A stretch of DNA of 64,000 nt from Haematobia irritans (lineage: Eukaryota; Arthropoda; Insecta; Diptera; Muscidae), in the NCBI RefSeq assembly GCF_050003625.1, contig NC_134398.1, forward strand, positions 20,038,997 through 20,102,996, written 5' to 3'. A program made the translations under genes and the position numbers. The notes beneath the pieces were generated by a model, which saw only the letters and a program-made list of their open reading frames with translations, searched no databases and was not told the origin of the DNA. Shown in pieces: positions 26,301-38,600 of the stretch. The number at the start of each line of letters is the position of its first letter. Position 1 is the first letter of the stretch.

Positions 26301-27071
26301 ATTGATGTACTAGAACAGTATGGTATGTCTAATTGTAAAGAGGTCTCAACGCCGTTAGACCCAGGATTTCAAGTAAAGTGCGAAAACGAAAACTGCAAAC
26401 GAATAGATAAGACCAAGTACCAATCTGCTATTGGTACACTAATGTATTTAGCCTTATCGACCCGTCCTGACATACTACTATCTGTCACGAAGTTATCGCA
26501 GATGAATTGCGATCCACACACAGAACATGAAACCGCCTATAAACATGTTCTACGATATCTGAAGAAAACAGCTGACTATAAATTACATTACAAGAAATCA
26601 GGAAAATCCGTTGAATGCTTTGTGGATGCCGATTGGGCTGGTGATTGCATCGATAGAAAATCATTTTCTGGCTATGTTTTTGTGGTAGCGAATTGTGTTT
26701 TTGCTTGGGGTGCAAAGAAACAAACTGTCGTATCTCTCAGTTCAACCGAGGCAGAGTATGTGGCAATATCAGCAGCAACTACGGAGGCAGCTTATGTCCG
26801 AAAGATGTTAGCCGAATTGAAATTTCCTATGAATGGTCCAATGACAGTCTACAATGATAATCAGAGCGCACAATGCCTTGTAAGAAATCCGACGCATCAT
26901 TCGAGGAGTAAACACATTGAAATCAAGTATCACCACGTTCGGGATATGTGCTCCAAAGGCGAAATTGAAGTGAAGTATATGTCAACCGATGAGATGATGG
27001 CAGATATTCTTACGAAGAATCTGAGCAAAATTAAACATTGCAAGTTTGTAATTTCCATGGGTTTATCTTGA
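23277..27071 (+). CDS. pol: copia-type Gag C-terminus plus Pol polyprotein
   Basis: A 1,264-codon frame whose first codon shown here is GTG; the frame is open from 23244 and its real beginning is the broken gag. Domains in order: rest of Gag (1-155); zinc knuckle C160-C163-H168-C173; aspartic protease with DSGA at 208-211; GAG-pre-integrase/zinc-binding region with H336, H341, C370 and C373; integrase core D401, D464, E500 (35 residues between the last two); a charged linker (about 620-745) with two GRPR segments (GPGRPR 721-726, RGRPRK 733-738); reverse transcriptase with D865 and YVDD 950-953; RNase H with D1117, E1158 and D1194, ending in the usual DILTK near 1243. All catalytic residues are present and no internal stop is seen, so Pol itself looks intact. 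In related elements one ORF encodes everything and the protease cuts it. Here translation of this frame would need a restart or frame change. Confidence 0.95.
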   Translation: MKACTTAAQAWNKLREIHQPRGPARKIMLFKKLLYMKMPEGGRIVEHVNEFINTMENLNEVDVSLSDEICVIILLSSLPKSYENFVVAIETRDNLPTFSSLKVKLLEEGARQDEKEAACSAGAAEALMQTKTEGNKPQHKKQTYNRNSKSKGNEQHNKKCYNCGQPGHFAAKCKEQKRKEKPSCFMTQLLAFRENSNNKTSEGKWCIDSGATSHFCCVRGLFTSYEECEERVMLPNNMYVRAIGRGDVDVVGTNITLKNVLHVSSIPHNFISVGRATDGGMSVVFKENYVRIMDRENKCILKAYKENDLFIYKTTTTIQNKCYSVSKANNDAIKWHNRYGHIGFNCLKELIDKNIVRGINIKNLPKSIDCDACAKGKICVNSFPKMSETRSTDLLQIIHSDVCGPVNVVSIGGARYFATFVDDFSRYVTVYFLKSKDNVFQAFKDYKAAVEKQTGKTIKCLRSDNGREYVNKDFDNFLRENGIKRQLTVPYTPQQNGVAERSNRTLVEMSRTMLIHSGMSENFWAEAIQTSAYIRNRTTTKILRDKTPFEVWNGYKPAVGHFRTFGSKAIVLDKTSTKKFAPKGTECIMLGYSEQSKAYRLYNPMNRKVIVARDVIFLENDFDRHQESEDPGEVFIFKYDSENSESAVENNFHREGENEDQFFVNPNEDVNTSNVVQECCQREGANLHVSDENVQPNNNESYEMQVDANEPQVSEHVVRIGPGRPRLLRDGSRGRPRKLYNELNAIGKCDIETPENVEQALNGPHAEKWGESMKNEYDSLIKNKTWEIADLPEGQVAIGCKWVYAVKRDKNGTVQKLKSRLVAKGCYQRYGVNYSETFSPVVRYENIRLVIGLAVEYGIHLHQLDVSSAYLNGDLHDTVYMRQPPYFEDERNPGKVLKLKKSLYGLKQSGREWNSKLNDVLKKYGFSPTISDPCIYTKLQNGIYNVIVVYVDDLIVGSTSLLELKKIKQSIAKEFEIVDGGELSYFLGMEFNREGDLGPITISQKQYIIDVLEQYGMSNCKEVSTPLDPGFQVKCENENCKRIDKTKYQSAIGTLMYLALSTRPDILLSVTKLSQMNCDPHTEHETAYKHVLRYLKKTADYKLHYKKSGKSVECFVDADWAGDCIDRKSFSGYVFVVANCVFAWGAKKQTVVSLSSTEAEYVAISAATTEAAYVRKMLAELKFPMNGPMTVYNDNQSAQCLVRNPTHHSRSKHIEIKYHHVRDMCSKGEIEVKYMSTDEMMADILTKNLSKIKHCKFVISMGLS

Positions 27072-27144
27072 AATGTAATGTATGTAATTATAATTATAAT
27101 ATTAATTTTTGAATTTGAATTAATTTAATTTATGTAATTGTGTT
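27072..27144 (+). other. 3' untranslated region of the copia-type element
   Basis: Very AT-rich short stretch (TAATTATAATTATAATATTA) between the pol stop codon and the polypurine tract. I see no gene or known motif. Confidence 0.7.
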
Positions 27145-27153
27145 GAGAAGGAG
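27145..27153 (+). promoter_or_regulatory. Polypurine tract of the copia-type element
   Basis: GAGAAGGAG abuts the 3' LTR, the position where plus-strand DNA synthesis is primed in LTR elements. Confidence 0.85.
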
Positions 27154-27339
27154 TGTTGGAAATATGGCAACCCAATTAAATATAAACCCTTCTCATAACA
27201 ACCCTGAGTTTATTTTTCATATCCCTTTATGTTCTGCTTTTAGTCTTTAGTCTTTGTCCAACCGTGAACGTGAGCACAATAAAATCTCTTTAAATCGATA
27301 TAACCCGTGTACGTCTTGTTTATTGGTGAATTATCAACA
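27154..27339 (+). repeat. 3' LTR of the copia-type element (186 bp)
   Basis: Direct repeat of 22635-22820 with no difference that I can see. It carries the AATAAA at 27278-27283. Identical LTRs mean little time since insertion, because both copies are made from one template. Confidence 0.96.
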
Positions 27340-27344
27340 GAAAA
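27340..27344 (+). repeat. Target site duplication, right copy
   Basis: GAAAA, matching 22630-22634. The satellite monomer resumes in phase directly after it (ACTTATTTTGGCC). Confidence 0.95.
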
Positions 27345-30300
27345 ACTTATTTTGGCCATATCTCCTTAAATATGCGTCCTAGAGCGAAAAGGACGATAAT
27401 TCGTGACCACCCCTCAAAAATCAAAATTTTGATGAAAATCCTTGAAAAATTGAAATTTTTATATGAAAAACTTATTTTGGCCATATCTCCTTAAATATGC
27501 GTCCTAGAGCGAAAAGGACGATAATTCGTGACCACCCCTCAAAAATCAAAATTTTGATGAAAATTCTCAAAAAATTTAAATTTTCATATGAAAAACTTAT
27601 TTTGGACATATCTCCTTAAATATGCGTCCTAGAGCGAAAAGGACGATAATTCGTGACCACCCCTCAAAAATTAAAATTTTGATGAAAATTCTCAAAAAAT
27701 TGAAATTTTTATATGAAAAACTTATTTTGGCCATATCTCCTTAAATATGCGTCCTAGAGCGAAAAGGACGATAATTCGTGACCACCCCTCAAAAATCAAA
27801 ATTTTGATGAAAATTCTCAAAAAATTTAAATTTTCATATGAAAAACTTATTTTGGCCATAACTCCTTAAATATGCGTCCTAGAGCGAAAAGGACGATAAT
27901 TCGTGACCACCCCTCAAAAATCAAAATTTTGATGAAAATTCTCAAAAAATTGAAATTTTTATATGAAAAACTTATTTTGGCCATATCTCCTTAAATATGC
28001 GTCCTACAGCGAAAAGGACGATAATTCGTGACCACCCCTCAAAAATCAAAATTTTGATGAAAATTCTCAAAAAATTTAAATTTTTATATGAAAAACTTAT
28101 TTTGGCCATATCTCCTTAAATATGCGTCCTATAGCGAAAAGGACGATAATTCGTGACCACCCCTCAAAAATCAAAATTTTGATGAAAATTCTCAAAAAAT
28201 TGAAATTTTTATATGAAAAACTTATTTTGGCCATATCTCCTTAAATATACGTCCTAGAGCGAAATGGACGATAATTCGTGACCACCCCTCATAAATCAAA
28301 ATTTTGATGAAAATCCTTGAAAAATTGAAATTTTTATACGAAAAACTTATTTTGGCCATATCTCCTTAAATATGCGTCCTAGAGCGAAACGGACGATAAT
28401 TCGTGACCACCCCTCATAAATCAAAATTTTGATGAAAATTCTCAAAAAATTTAAATTTTCGTATGAAAAACTTATTTTGGCCATATCTCCTTAAATATGC
28501 GTCCTAGAGCGAAAAGGACGATAATTCGTGACCACTCCTCATAAATCAAAAATTTGATGAAAATTCTCAAAAAATTGAAATTTTTATATGCAAAACTTAT
28601 TTTGGCCATATCTCCTTACATATGCGTCCTAGAGCGAAAAGGACGATAATTCGTGACCACCCTTCAAAAATCAAAATTTTGATGAAAATCCTTGAAAAAT
28701 TGAAATTTTTATACGAAAAACTTATTTTGGCCATATCTCCTTAAATATGCGTCCTAGAGCGAAAAGGACGATAATTCGTGACCACCCCTCAAAAATCTAA
28801 ATTTTGATGAAAATTCTCAAAAAATTGAAATTTTTATATGAAAAACTTATTTTGGCCATATCTCCTTAAATATGCGTCCTAGAGCGAAAAGGACGATAAT
28901 TCGTGACCACCCCTCAAAAATCAAAATTTTGATGAAAATCCTTGAAAAATTGAAATTTTTATATGAAAAACTTATTTTGGCCATATCTCCTTAAATATGC
29001 GTCCTAGAGCGAAAAGGACGATAATTCGTGACCACCCCTCAAAAATCAAAATTTTGATGAAAATTCTCAAAAAATTTAAATTTTCATATGAAAAACTTAT
29101 TTTGGCCATATCTCCTTAAATATGCGTCCTAGAGCGAAAAGGACGATAATTCGTGACCACCCCTCAAAAATCAAAATTTTGATGAAAATTCTCAAAAAAT
29201 TTAAATTTTTATATGAAAAACTTATTTTGGCCATATCTCCTTAAATATGCGTCCTAGAGCGAAAAGGACGATAATTCGTGACCACCCCTCAAAAATCAAA
29301 ATTTTGATGAAAATCCTTGAAAAATTGAAATTTTTATACGAAAAACTTATTTTGGACATATCTCCTTAAATATGCGTCCTAGAGCGAAAAGGACGATAAT
29401 TCGTGACCACCCCTCAAAAATCAAAATTTTGATGAAAATTCTCAAAAAATTAAAATTTTTATATGAAAAACTTATTTTGGCCATATCTCCTTAAATATGC
29501 GTCCTAGAGCGAAAAGGACGATAATTCGTGACCACCCCTCAAAAATCAAAATTTTGTTGAAAATTCTCAAAAAATTGAAATTTTTATATGAAAAACTTAT
29601 TTTGGCCATATCTCCTTAAATATGCGTCCTAGAGCGAAAAGGACGATAATTCGTGACCACCCCTCAAAAATCAAAATTTTGATGAAAATCCTTGAAAAAT
29701 TGAAATATTTATACGAAAAACTTATTTTGGCCATATCTCCTTAAATATGCGTCCTAGAGCGAAAAGGACGATAATTCGTGACCACCCCTCAAAAATCAAA
29801 ATTTTGATGAAAATTCTCAAAAAATTTAAATTTTCATATGAAAAACTTATTTTGGACATATCTCCTTAAATATGCGTCCTAGAGCGAAACGGACGATAAT
29901 TCTTGACCACCCCTCAAAAATCAAAATTTTTATGAAAATCCTTGAAAAATTAAAATTTTTATATGAAAAACTTATTTTGGCCATATCTCCTTAAATATGC
30001 GTCCTAGAGCGAAAAGGACGATAATTCGTGACCACCCCTCAAAAATCGAAATTTTGATGAAAATCCTTGAAAAATTGAAATTTTTATACGAAAAACTTAT
30101 TTTGGCCATATCTCCTTAAATATGCGTCCTAGAGCGAAAAAAATCCTTGAAAAATTGAAATTTTTATACGAAAAACTTATTTTGGCCATATCTCCTTAAA
30201 TATGCGTCCTAGAGCGAAAAGGACGATAATTCGTGACCACCCCTCAAAAATCAAAATTTTGATGAAAATTCTCAAAAAATTGAAATTTTTATATGAAAAA

Positions 30301-30965
30301 CTTATTTTGGCCATATCTCCTTAAATATGCGTCCTAGAGCGAAAAGGACGATAATTCGTGACCACCCCTCAAAAATCAAAATTTTGATGAAAGTCCTTGA
30401 AAAATTGAAATTTTTATATGAAAAACTTATTTTGGCCATATCTCCTTAAATATGCGCCCTAGAGCGAAAAGGACGATAATTCGTGACCACCCCTCAAAAA
30501 TCAAAATTTTGATGAAAATTCTCAAAAAATTGAAATTTTTATATGAAAAACTTATTTTGGCCATATCTCCTTAAATATGCGTCCTACAGCGAAAAGGACG
30601 ATAATTCGTGACCACCCCTCAAAAATCAAAATTTTGATGAAAATTCTCAAAAAATTTAAATTTTTATATGAAAAACTTATTTTGGCCATATCTCCTTAAA
30701 TATGCGTCCTATAGCGAAAAGGACGATAATTCGTGACCACCCCTCAAAAATCAAAATTTTGATGAAAATTCTCAAAAAATTGAAATTTTTATATGAAAAA
30801 CTTATTTTGGACATATCTCCTTAAATATGCGTCCTAGAGCGAAAAGGACGATAATTCGTGACCACCCCTCAAAAATTAAGATTTTGATGAAAATTCTCAA
30901 AAAATTGAAATTTTTATATGAAAAACTTATTTTGGCCATATCTCCTTAAATATGCGTCCTAGAGC

Positions 30966-33900
30966 GAAAAGGACGATAATTCGTGACCACCCCTCATAAA
31001 TCAAAAATTTGATGAAAATTCTCAAAAAATTGAAATTTTTGTATGAAAAACTTATTTTGGCCATATCTACTTAAATATGCGTCCTAGAGCGAAAAGGACG
31101 ATAATTCGTGACCACCCTTCAAAAATCAAAATTTTGATGAAAATCCTTGAAAAATTTAAATTTTTATACGAAAAACTTATTTTGGCCATATCTCCTTAAA
31201 TATGCGTCCTAGAGCGAAACGGACGATAATTCGTGACCACCCCTCAAAAATCAAGATTTTGATGAAAATCCTTGAAAAATTGAAATTTTTATATGAAAAA
31301 CTTATTTTGGCCATGTCTCCTTAAATATGCGTCCTACAGCGAAAAGGATGATAATTCGTGACCACCCTTCAAAAATCAAAATTTTGATGAAAATTCTCAA
31401 AAAATTGAAATTTTTATATGAAAAACTTATTTTGGCCATATCTCCTTATATATGCGTCCTAGAGAGAAAAGGAAAAGTTTTGATGAAAATCCTTGAAAAA
31501 TTGAAATTTTTATACGAAAAACTTATTTTGGCCATATCTCCTTAAATATGCGTCCTAGAGCGAAAAGGACGATAATTCGTGACCACCCCTCAAAAATCAA
31601 AATTTTGATGAAAATTCTCAAAAAATTGAAATTTTTATATGAAAAACTTATTTTGGACATATCTCCTTAAATATGCGTCCTAGAGCGAAAAGGACGATAA
31701 TTCGTGACCACCCCTCAAAAATCAAAATTTTGATGAAAATTCTCAAAAAATTTAAATTTTTATATGAAAAACTTATTTTGGCCATATCTCCTTAAATATG
31801 CGTCCTACAGCGAAAAGGACGATAATTCGTGACCACCCTTCAAAAATCAAAATTTTGATGAAAATTCTCAAAAAATTGAAATTTTTATATGAAAAACTTA
31901 TTTTGGCCATATCTCCTTAAATATGCGTCCTAGAGCGAAAAGGACGATAATTCGTGACCACCCCTCAAAAATCAAAATTTTGATGAAAATCCTTGAAAAA
32001 TTGAAATTTTTATATGAAAAACTTATTTTGGCCATATCTCCTTAAATATGCGTCCTAGAGCGAAAAGGACGATAATTCGTGACCACCCCTCAAAAATCAA
32101 AATTTTGATGAAAATTCTCAAAAAATTTAAATTTTCATATGAAAAACTTATTTTGGACATATCTCCTTAAATATGCGTCCTAGAGCGAAAAGGACGATAA
32201 TTCGTGACCACCCCTCAAAAATTAAGATTTTGATGAAAATTCTCAAAAAATTGAAATTTTTATATGAAAAACTTATTTTGGCCATATCTCCTTAAATATG
32301 CGTCCTAGAGCGAAAAGGACGATAATTCGTGACCACCCCTCAAAAATCAAAATTTTGATGAAAATTCTCAAAAAATTTAAATTTTCATATGAAAAACTTA
32401 TTTTGGCCATATCTCCTTAAATATGCGTCCTAGAGCGAAAAGGACGATAATTCGTGACCACCCCTCAAAAATCAAAATTTTGATGAAAATTCTCAAAAAA
32501 TTGAAATTTTTATATGAAAAACTTATTTTGGCCATATCTCCTTAAATATGCGTCCTAGAGCGAAAAGGACGATAATTCGTGACCACCCCTCAAAAATCAA
32601 AATTTTGATGAAAATCCTTGAAAAATTGAAATTTTTATATGAAAAACTTATTTTGGCCATATCTCCTTAAATATGCGTCCTAGAGCGAAAAGGACGATAA
32701 TTCGTGACCACCCCTCAAAAATCAAAATTTTGATGAAAATTCTCAAAAAATTTAAATTTTCATATGAAAAACTTATTTTGGACATATCTCCTTAAATATG
32801 CGTCCTAGAGCGAAAAGGACGATAATTCGTGACCACCCCTCAAAAATTAAAATTTTGATGAAAATTCTCAAAAAATTGAAATTTTTATATGAAAAACTTA
32901 TTTTGGCCATATCTCCTTAAATATGCGTCCTAGAGCGAAAAGGACGATAATTCGTGACCACCCCTCAAAAATCAAAATTTTGATGAAAATTCTCAAAAAA
33001 TTTAAATTTTCATATGAAAAACTTATTTTGGCCATAACTCCTTAAATATGCGTCCTAGAGCGAAAAGGACGATAATTCGTGACCACCCCTCAAAAATCAA
33101 AATTTTGATGAAAATTCTCAAAAAATTGAAATTTTTATATGAAAAACTTATTTTGGCCATATCTCCTTAAATATGCGTCCTACAGCGAAAAGGACGATAA
33201 TTCGTGACCACCCCTCAAAAATCAAAATTTTGATGAAAATTCTCAAAAAATTTAAATTTTTATATGAAAAACTTATTTTGGCCATATCTCCTTAAATATG
33301 CGTCCTATAGCGAAAAGGACGATAATTCGTGACCACCCCTCAAAAATCAAAATTTTGATGAAAATTCTCAAAAAATTGAAATTTTTATATGAAAAACTAA
33401 TTTTGGCCATATCTCCTTAAATATACGTCCTAGAGCGAAATGGACGATAATTCGTGACCACCCCTCATAAATCAAAATTTTGATGAAAATCCTTGAAAAA
33501 TTGAAATTTTTATACGAAAAACTTATTTTGGCCATATCTCCTTAAATATGCGTCCTAGAGCGAAAAGGACGATAATTCGTGACCACCCCTCAAAAATCAA
33601 AATTTTGATGAAAATTCTCAAAAAATTTAAATTTTCGTATGAAAAACTTATTTTGGCCATATCTCCTTAAATATGCGTCCTAGAGCGAAAAGGACGATAA
33701 TTCGTGACCACTCCTCATAAATCAAAAATTTGATGAAAATTCTCAAAAAATTGAAATTTTTATATGCAAAACTTATTTTGGCCATATCTCCTTAAATATG
33801 CGTCCTAGAGCGAAAAGGACGATAATTCGTGACCACCCTTCAAAAATCAAAATTTTGATGAAAATCCTTGAAAAATTGAAATTTTTATACGAAAAACTTA

Positions 33901-35660
33901 TTTTGGCCATATCTCCTTAAATATGCGTCCTAGAGCGAAAAGGACGATAATTCGTGACCACCCCTCAAAAATCAAAATTTTGATGAAAATTCTCAAAAAA
34001 TTGAAATTTTTATATGAAAAACTTATTTTGGCCATATCTCCTTAAATATGCGTCCTAGAGCGAAAAGGACGATAATTCGTGACCACCCCTCAAAAATCAA
34101 AATTTTGATGAAAATCCTTGAAAAATTGAAATTTTTATATGAAAAACTTATTTTGGCCATATCTCCTTAAATATGCGTCCTAGAGCGAAAAGGACGATAA
34201 TTCGTGACCACCCCTCAAAAATCAAAATTTTGATGAAAATTCTCAAAAAATTTAAATTTTCATATGAAAAACTTATTTTGGCCATATCTCCTTAAATATG
34301 CGTCCTAGAGCGAAAAGGACGATAATTCGTGACCACCCCTCAAAAATCAAAATTTTGATGAAAATTCTCAAAAAATTTAAATTTTTATATGAAAAACTTA
34401 TTTTGGCCATATCTCCTTAAATATGCGTCCTAGAGCGAAAAGGACGATAATTCGTGACCACCCCTCAAAAATCAAAATTTTGATGAAAATCCTTGAAAAA
34501 TTGAAATTTTTATACGAAAAACTTATTTTGGACATATCTCCTTAAATATGCGTCCTAGAGCGAAAAGGACGATAATTCGTGACCACCCCTCAAAAATCAA
34601 AATTTTGATGAAAATTCTCAAAAAATTAAAATTTTTATATGAAAAACTTATTTTGGCCATATCTCCTTAAATATGCGTCCTAGAGCGAAAAGGACGATAA
34701 TTCGTGACCACCCCTCAAAAATCAAAATTTTGATGAAAATTCTCAAAAAATTGAAATTTTTATATGAAAAACTTATTTTGGCCATATCTCCTTAAATATG
34801 CGTCCTAGAGCGAAAAGGACGATAATTCGTGACCACCCCTCAAAAATCAAAATTTTGATGAAAATCCTTGAAAAATTTAAATATTTATACGAAAAACTTA
34901 TTTTGGCCATATCTCCTTAAATATGCGTCCTAGAGCGAAAAGGACGATAATTCGTGACCACCCCTCAAAAATCAAAATTTTGATGAAAATTCTCAAAAAA
35001 TTTAAATTTTCATATGAAAAACTTATTTTGGACATATCTCCTTAAATATGCGTCCTAGAGCGAAACGGACGATAATTCTTGACCACCCCTCAAAAATCAA
35101 AATTTTGATGAAAATCCTTGAAAAATTGAAATTTTTATATGAAAAACTTATTTTGGCCATATCTCCTTAAATATGCGTCCTAGAGCGAAAAGGACGATAA
35201 TTCGTGACCACCCCTCAAAAATCGAAATTTTGATGAAAATCCTTGAAAAATTGAAATTTTTATACGAAAAACTTATTTTGGCCATATCTCCTTAAATATG
35301 CGTCCTAGAGCGAAAAAAATCCTTGAAAAATTGAAATTTTTATACGAAAAACTTATTTTGGCCATATCTCCTTAAATATGCGTCCTAGAGCGAAAAGGAC
35401 GATAATTCGTGACCACCCCTCAAAAATCAAAATTTTGATGAAAATTCTCAAAAAATTGAAATTTTTATATGAAAAACTTATTTTGGCCATATCTCCTTAA
35501 ATATGCGTCCTAGAGCGAAAAGGACGATAATTCGTGACCACCCCTCAAAAATCAAAATTTTGATGAAAGTCCTTGAAAAATTGAAATTTTTATATGAAAA
35601 ACTTATTTTGGCCATATCTCCTTAAATATGCGCCCTAGAGCGAAAAGGACGATAATTCGT
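30966..35660 (+). repeat. Segmental duplication copy B (empty site)
   Basis: Partner of the block that begins near 21090. The position matching the copia insertion, GAAAA at 32516-32520, is uninterrupted and reads TATATGAAAAACTTATTTTG. The element therefore entered copy A after the duplication, or the site was never occupied here. After about 35660 the two copies diverge: copy A continues with a subtype A monomer, copy B with subtype B. Confidence 0.82.
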
Positions 35661-38600
35661 GACCACCCCTCAAAAATCAAAATTTTGATGAAAATTCTCA
35701 AAAAATTTAAATTTTCATATGAAAAACTTATTTTGGCCATATCTCCTTAAATATGCGTCCTAGAGCGAAAAGGACGATAATTCGTGACCACCCCTCAAAA
35801 ATTAAAATTTTGATGAAAATTCTCAAAAAATTGAAATTTTTATATGAAAAACTTATTTTGGCCATATCTCCTTAAATATGCGTCCTAGAGCGAAAAGGAC
35901 GATAATTCGTGACCACCCCTCAAAAATCAAAATTTTGATGAAAATTCTCAAAAAATTGAAATTTTTATATGAAAAACTTATTTTGGCCATATATGCGTCC
36001 TACAGCGAAAAGGACGATAATTCGTGACCACCCTTCAAAAATCAAAATTTTGATGAAATTTCTCAAAAAATTGAAATTTTTATATGAAAAACTTATTTTG
36101 GCCATATCTCCTTAAATATGCGTCCTAGAGCGAAAAGGACGATAATTCGTGACCACCCCTCAAAAATCAAAATTTTGATGAAAATCCTTGAAAAATTGAA
36201 ATTTTTATACGAAAAACTTATTTTGGCCATATCTCCTTAAATATGCGTCCTAGAGCGAAACGGACGATAATTCGTGACCACCCCTCAAAAATCAAAATTT
36301 TGATGAAAATTCTCAAAAAATTGAAATTTTCGTATGAAAAACTTATTTTGGCCATATCTCCTTAAATATGCGTCCTAGAGCGAAAAGGACGATAATTCGT
36401 GACCACCCCTCATAAATCAAAAATTTGATGAAAATTCTCAAAAAATTGAAATTTTTGTATGAAAAACTTATTTTGGCCATATCTCCTTAAATATGCGTCC
36501 TAGAGCGAAAAGGACGATAATTCGTGACCACCCTTCAAAAATCAAAATTTTGATGAAAATCCTTGAAAAATTGACATTTTTATACGAAAAACTTATTTTG
36601 GCCATATCTCCTTAAATATGCGTCCTAGAGCGAAACGGACGATAATTCGTGACCACCCCTCAAAAATCAAAATTTTGATGAAAATCCTTGAAAAATTTAA
36701 ATTTTTATATGAAAAACTTATTTTGGCCATATCTCCTTAAATATGCGTCCTACAGCGAAAAGGATGATAATTCGTGACCACCCTTCAAAAATCAAAATTT
36801 TGATGAAAATTCTCAAAAAATTGAAATTTTTATATGAAAAACTTATTTTGGCCATATCTCCTTAAATATGCGTCCTAGAGCGAAAAGGAAAAATTTTGAT
36901 GAAAATCCTTGAAAAATTGAAATTTTTATACGAAAAACTTATTTTGGCCATATCTCCTTAAATATGCGTCCTAGAGCGAAAAGGACGATAATTCGTGACC
37001 ACCCCTCAAAAATCAAAATTTTGATGAAAATTCTCAAAAAATTTAAATTTTTATATGAAAAACTTATTTTGGCCATATCTCCTTAAATATGCGTCCTAGA
37101 GCGAAAAGGACGATAATTCGTGACCACCCCTCAAAAATCAAAATTTTGATGAAAATTCTCAAAAAATTGAAATTTTTATATGAAAAACTTATTTTGGCCA
37201 TATCTCCTTAAATATGCGTCATAGAGCGAAAAGGACGATAATTCGTGACCACCCCTCAAAAATCAAAATTTTGATGAAAATCCTTGAAAAATTGAAATTT
37301 TTATATGAAAAACTTATTTTGGCCATATCTCCTTAAATATGCGTCCTAGAGCGAAAAGGACGATAATTCGTGACCACCCCTCAAAAATCAAAATTTTGAT
37401 GAAAATTCTCAAAAAATTTAAATTTTCATATGAAAAACTTATTTTGGACATATCTCCTTAAATATGCGTCCTAGAGCGAAAAGGACGATAATTCGTGACC
37501 ACCCCTCAAAAATTAAAATTTTGATGAAAATTCTCAAAAAATTGAAATTTTTATATGAAAAACTTATTTTGGCCATATCTCCTTAAATATGCGTCCTAGA
37601 GCGAAAAGGACGATAATTCGTGACCACCCCTCAAAAATCAAAATTTTGATGAAAATTCTCAAAAAATTTAAATTTTCATATGAAAAACTTATTTTGGCCA
37701 TATCTCCTTAAATATGCGTCCTAGAGCGAAAAGGACGATAATTCGTGACCACCCCTCAAAAATCAAAATTTTGATGAAAATTCTCAAAAAATTGAAATTT
37801 TTATATGAAAAACTTATTTTGGCCATATCTCCTTAAATATGCGTCCTAGAGCGAAAAGGATGATAATTCGTGACCACCCCTCAAAAATCAAAATTTTGAT
37901 GAAAATTCTCAAAAAATTGAAATTTTTATATGAAAAACTTATTTTGGCCATATCTCCTTAAATATACGTCCTAGAGCGAAAAGGACGATAATTCGTGACC
38001 ACCCCTCAAAAATCAAAATTTTGATGAAAATCCTTGAAAAATTTAAATTTTTATACGAAAAACTTATTTTGGCCATATCTCCTTAAATATGCGTCCTAGA
38101 GCGAAAAGGACGATAATTCGTGACCACCCCTCAAAAATCAAAATTTTGATGAAAATCCTTGAAAAATTAAAATTTTTATATGAAAAACTTATTTTGGCCA
38201 TATCTCCTTAAATATGCGTCCTAGAGCGAAAAGGACGATAATTCGTGACCACCCCTCAAAAATAAAAATTTTGATGAAAATCCTTGAAAAATTGAAATTT
38301 TTATACGAAAAACTTATTTTGGCCATATCTCCTTAAATATGCGTCCTAGAGCGAAACGGACGATAATTCGTGACCACCCCTCATAAATCAAAATTTTGAT
38401 GAAAATTCTCAAAAAATTGAAATTTTCGTATGAAAAACTTATTTTGGCCATATCTCCTTAAATATGCGTCCTAGAGCGAAAAGGAAAAATTTTGATGAAA
38501 ATCCTTGAAAAATTGAAATTTTTATATGAAAAACTTATTTTGGCCATATCTCCTTAAATATGCGTCATAGAGCGAAAAGGACGATAATTCGTGACCACCC

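Larger units (their letters stand above)
22635..27339 (+). mobile_element. Ty1/copia-type LTR retrotransposon, complete but gag-frameshifted
   Basis: A 4,705-bp element. The order is LTR, PBS, 5' leader, Gag, protease, integrase, reverse transcriptase/RNase H, polypurine tract, LTR. Integrase before reverse transcriptase defines the copia (Pseudoviridae) order. The two LTRs read as identical and the target duplication is intact, so the insertion is recent. One frame change near the start of Gag should prevent a normal single-ORF polyprotein, so this copy is probably not autonomous, although it could be mobilised in trans. Base composition is clearly less AT-rich than the satellite around it. 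Confidence 0.97.
21090..30480 (+). repeat. Segmental duplication copy A (split by the copia insertion)
   Basis: Matches copy B at 30966-35660. Upstream of the insertion the offset is 9,886 bp: CTACTTAAAT is at 21181 and 31067, and an unusual in-frame shortened monomer is at 21441 and 31327. Downstream it is 5,176 bp: GCCATAACTCC 27855/33031, AAATGGACG 28262/33438, TATGCAAAAC 28587/33763, AATATTTATACG 29704/34880, ATCGAAATTTT 30045/35221, AAGTCCTTG 30391/35567 and CGCCCTAGAG 30455/35631. The difference (4,710 bp) equals the element plus its 5-bp target duplication. Outer limits are approximate. Confidence 0.85.
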
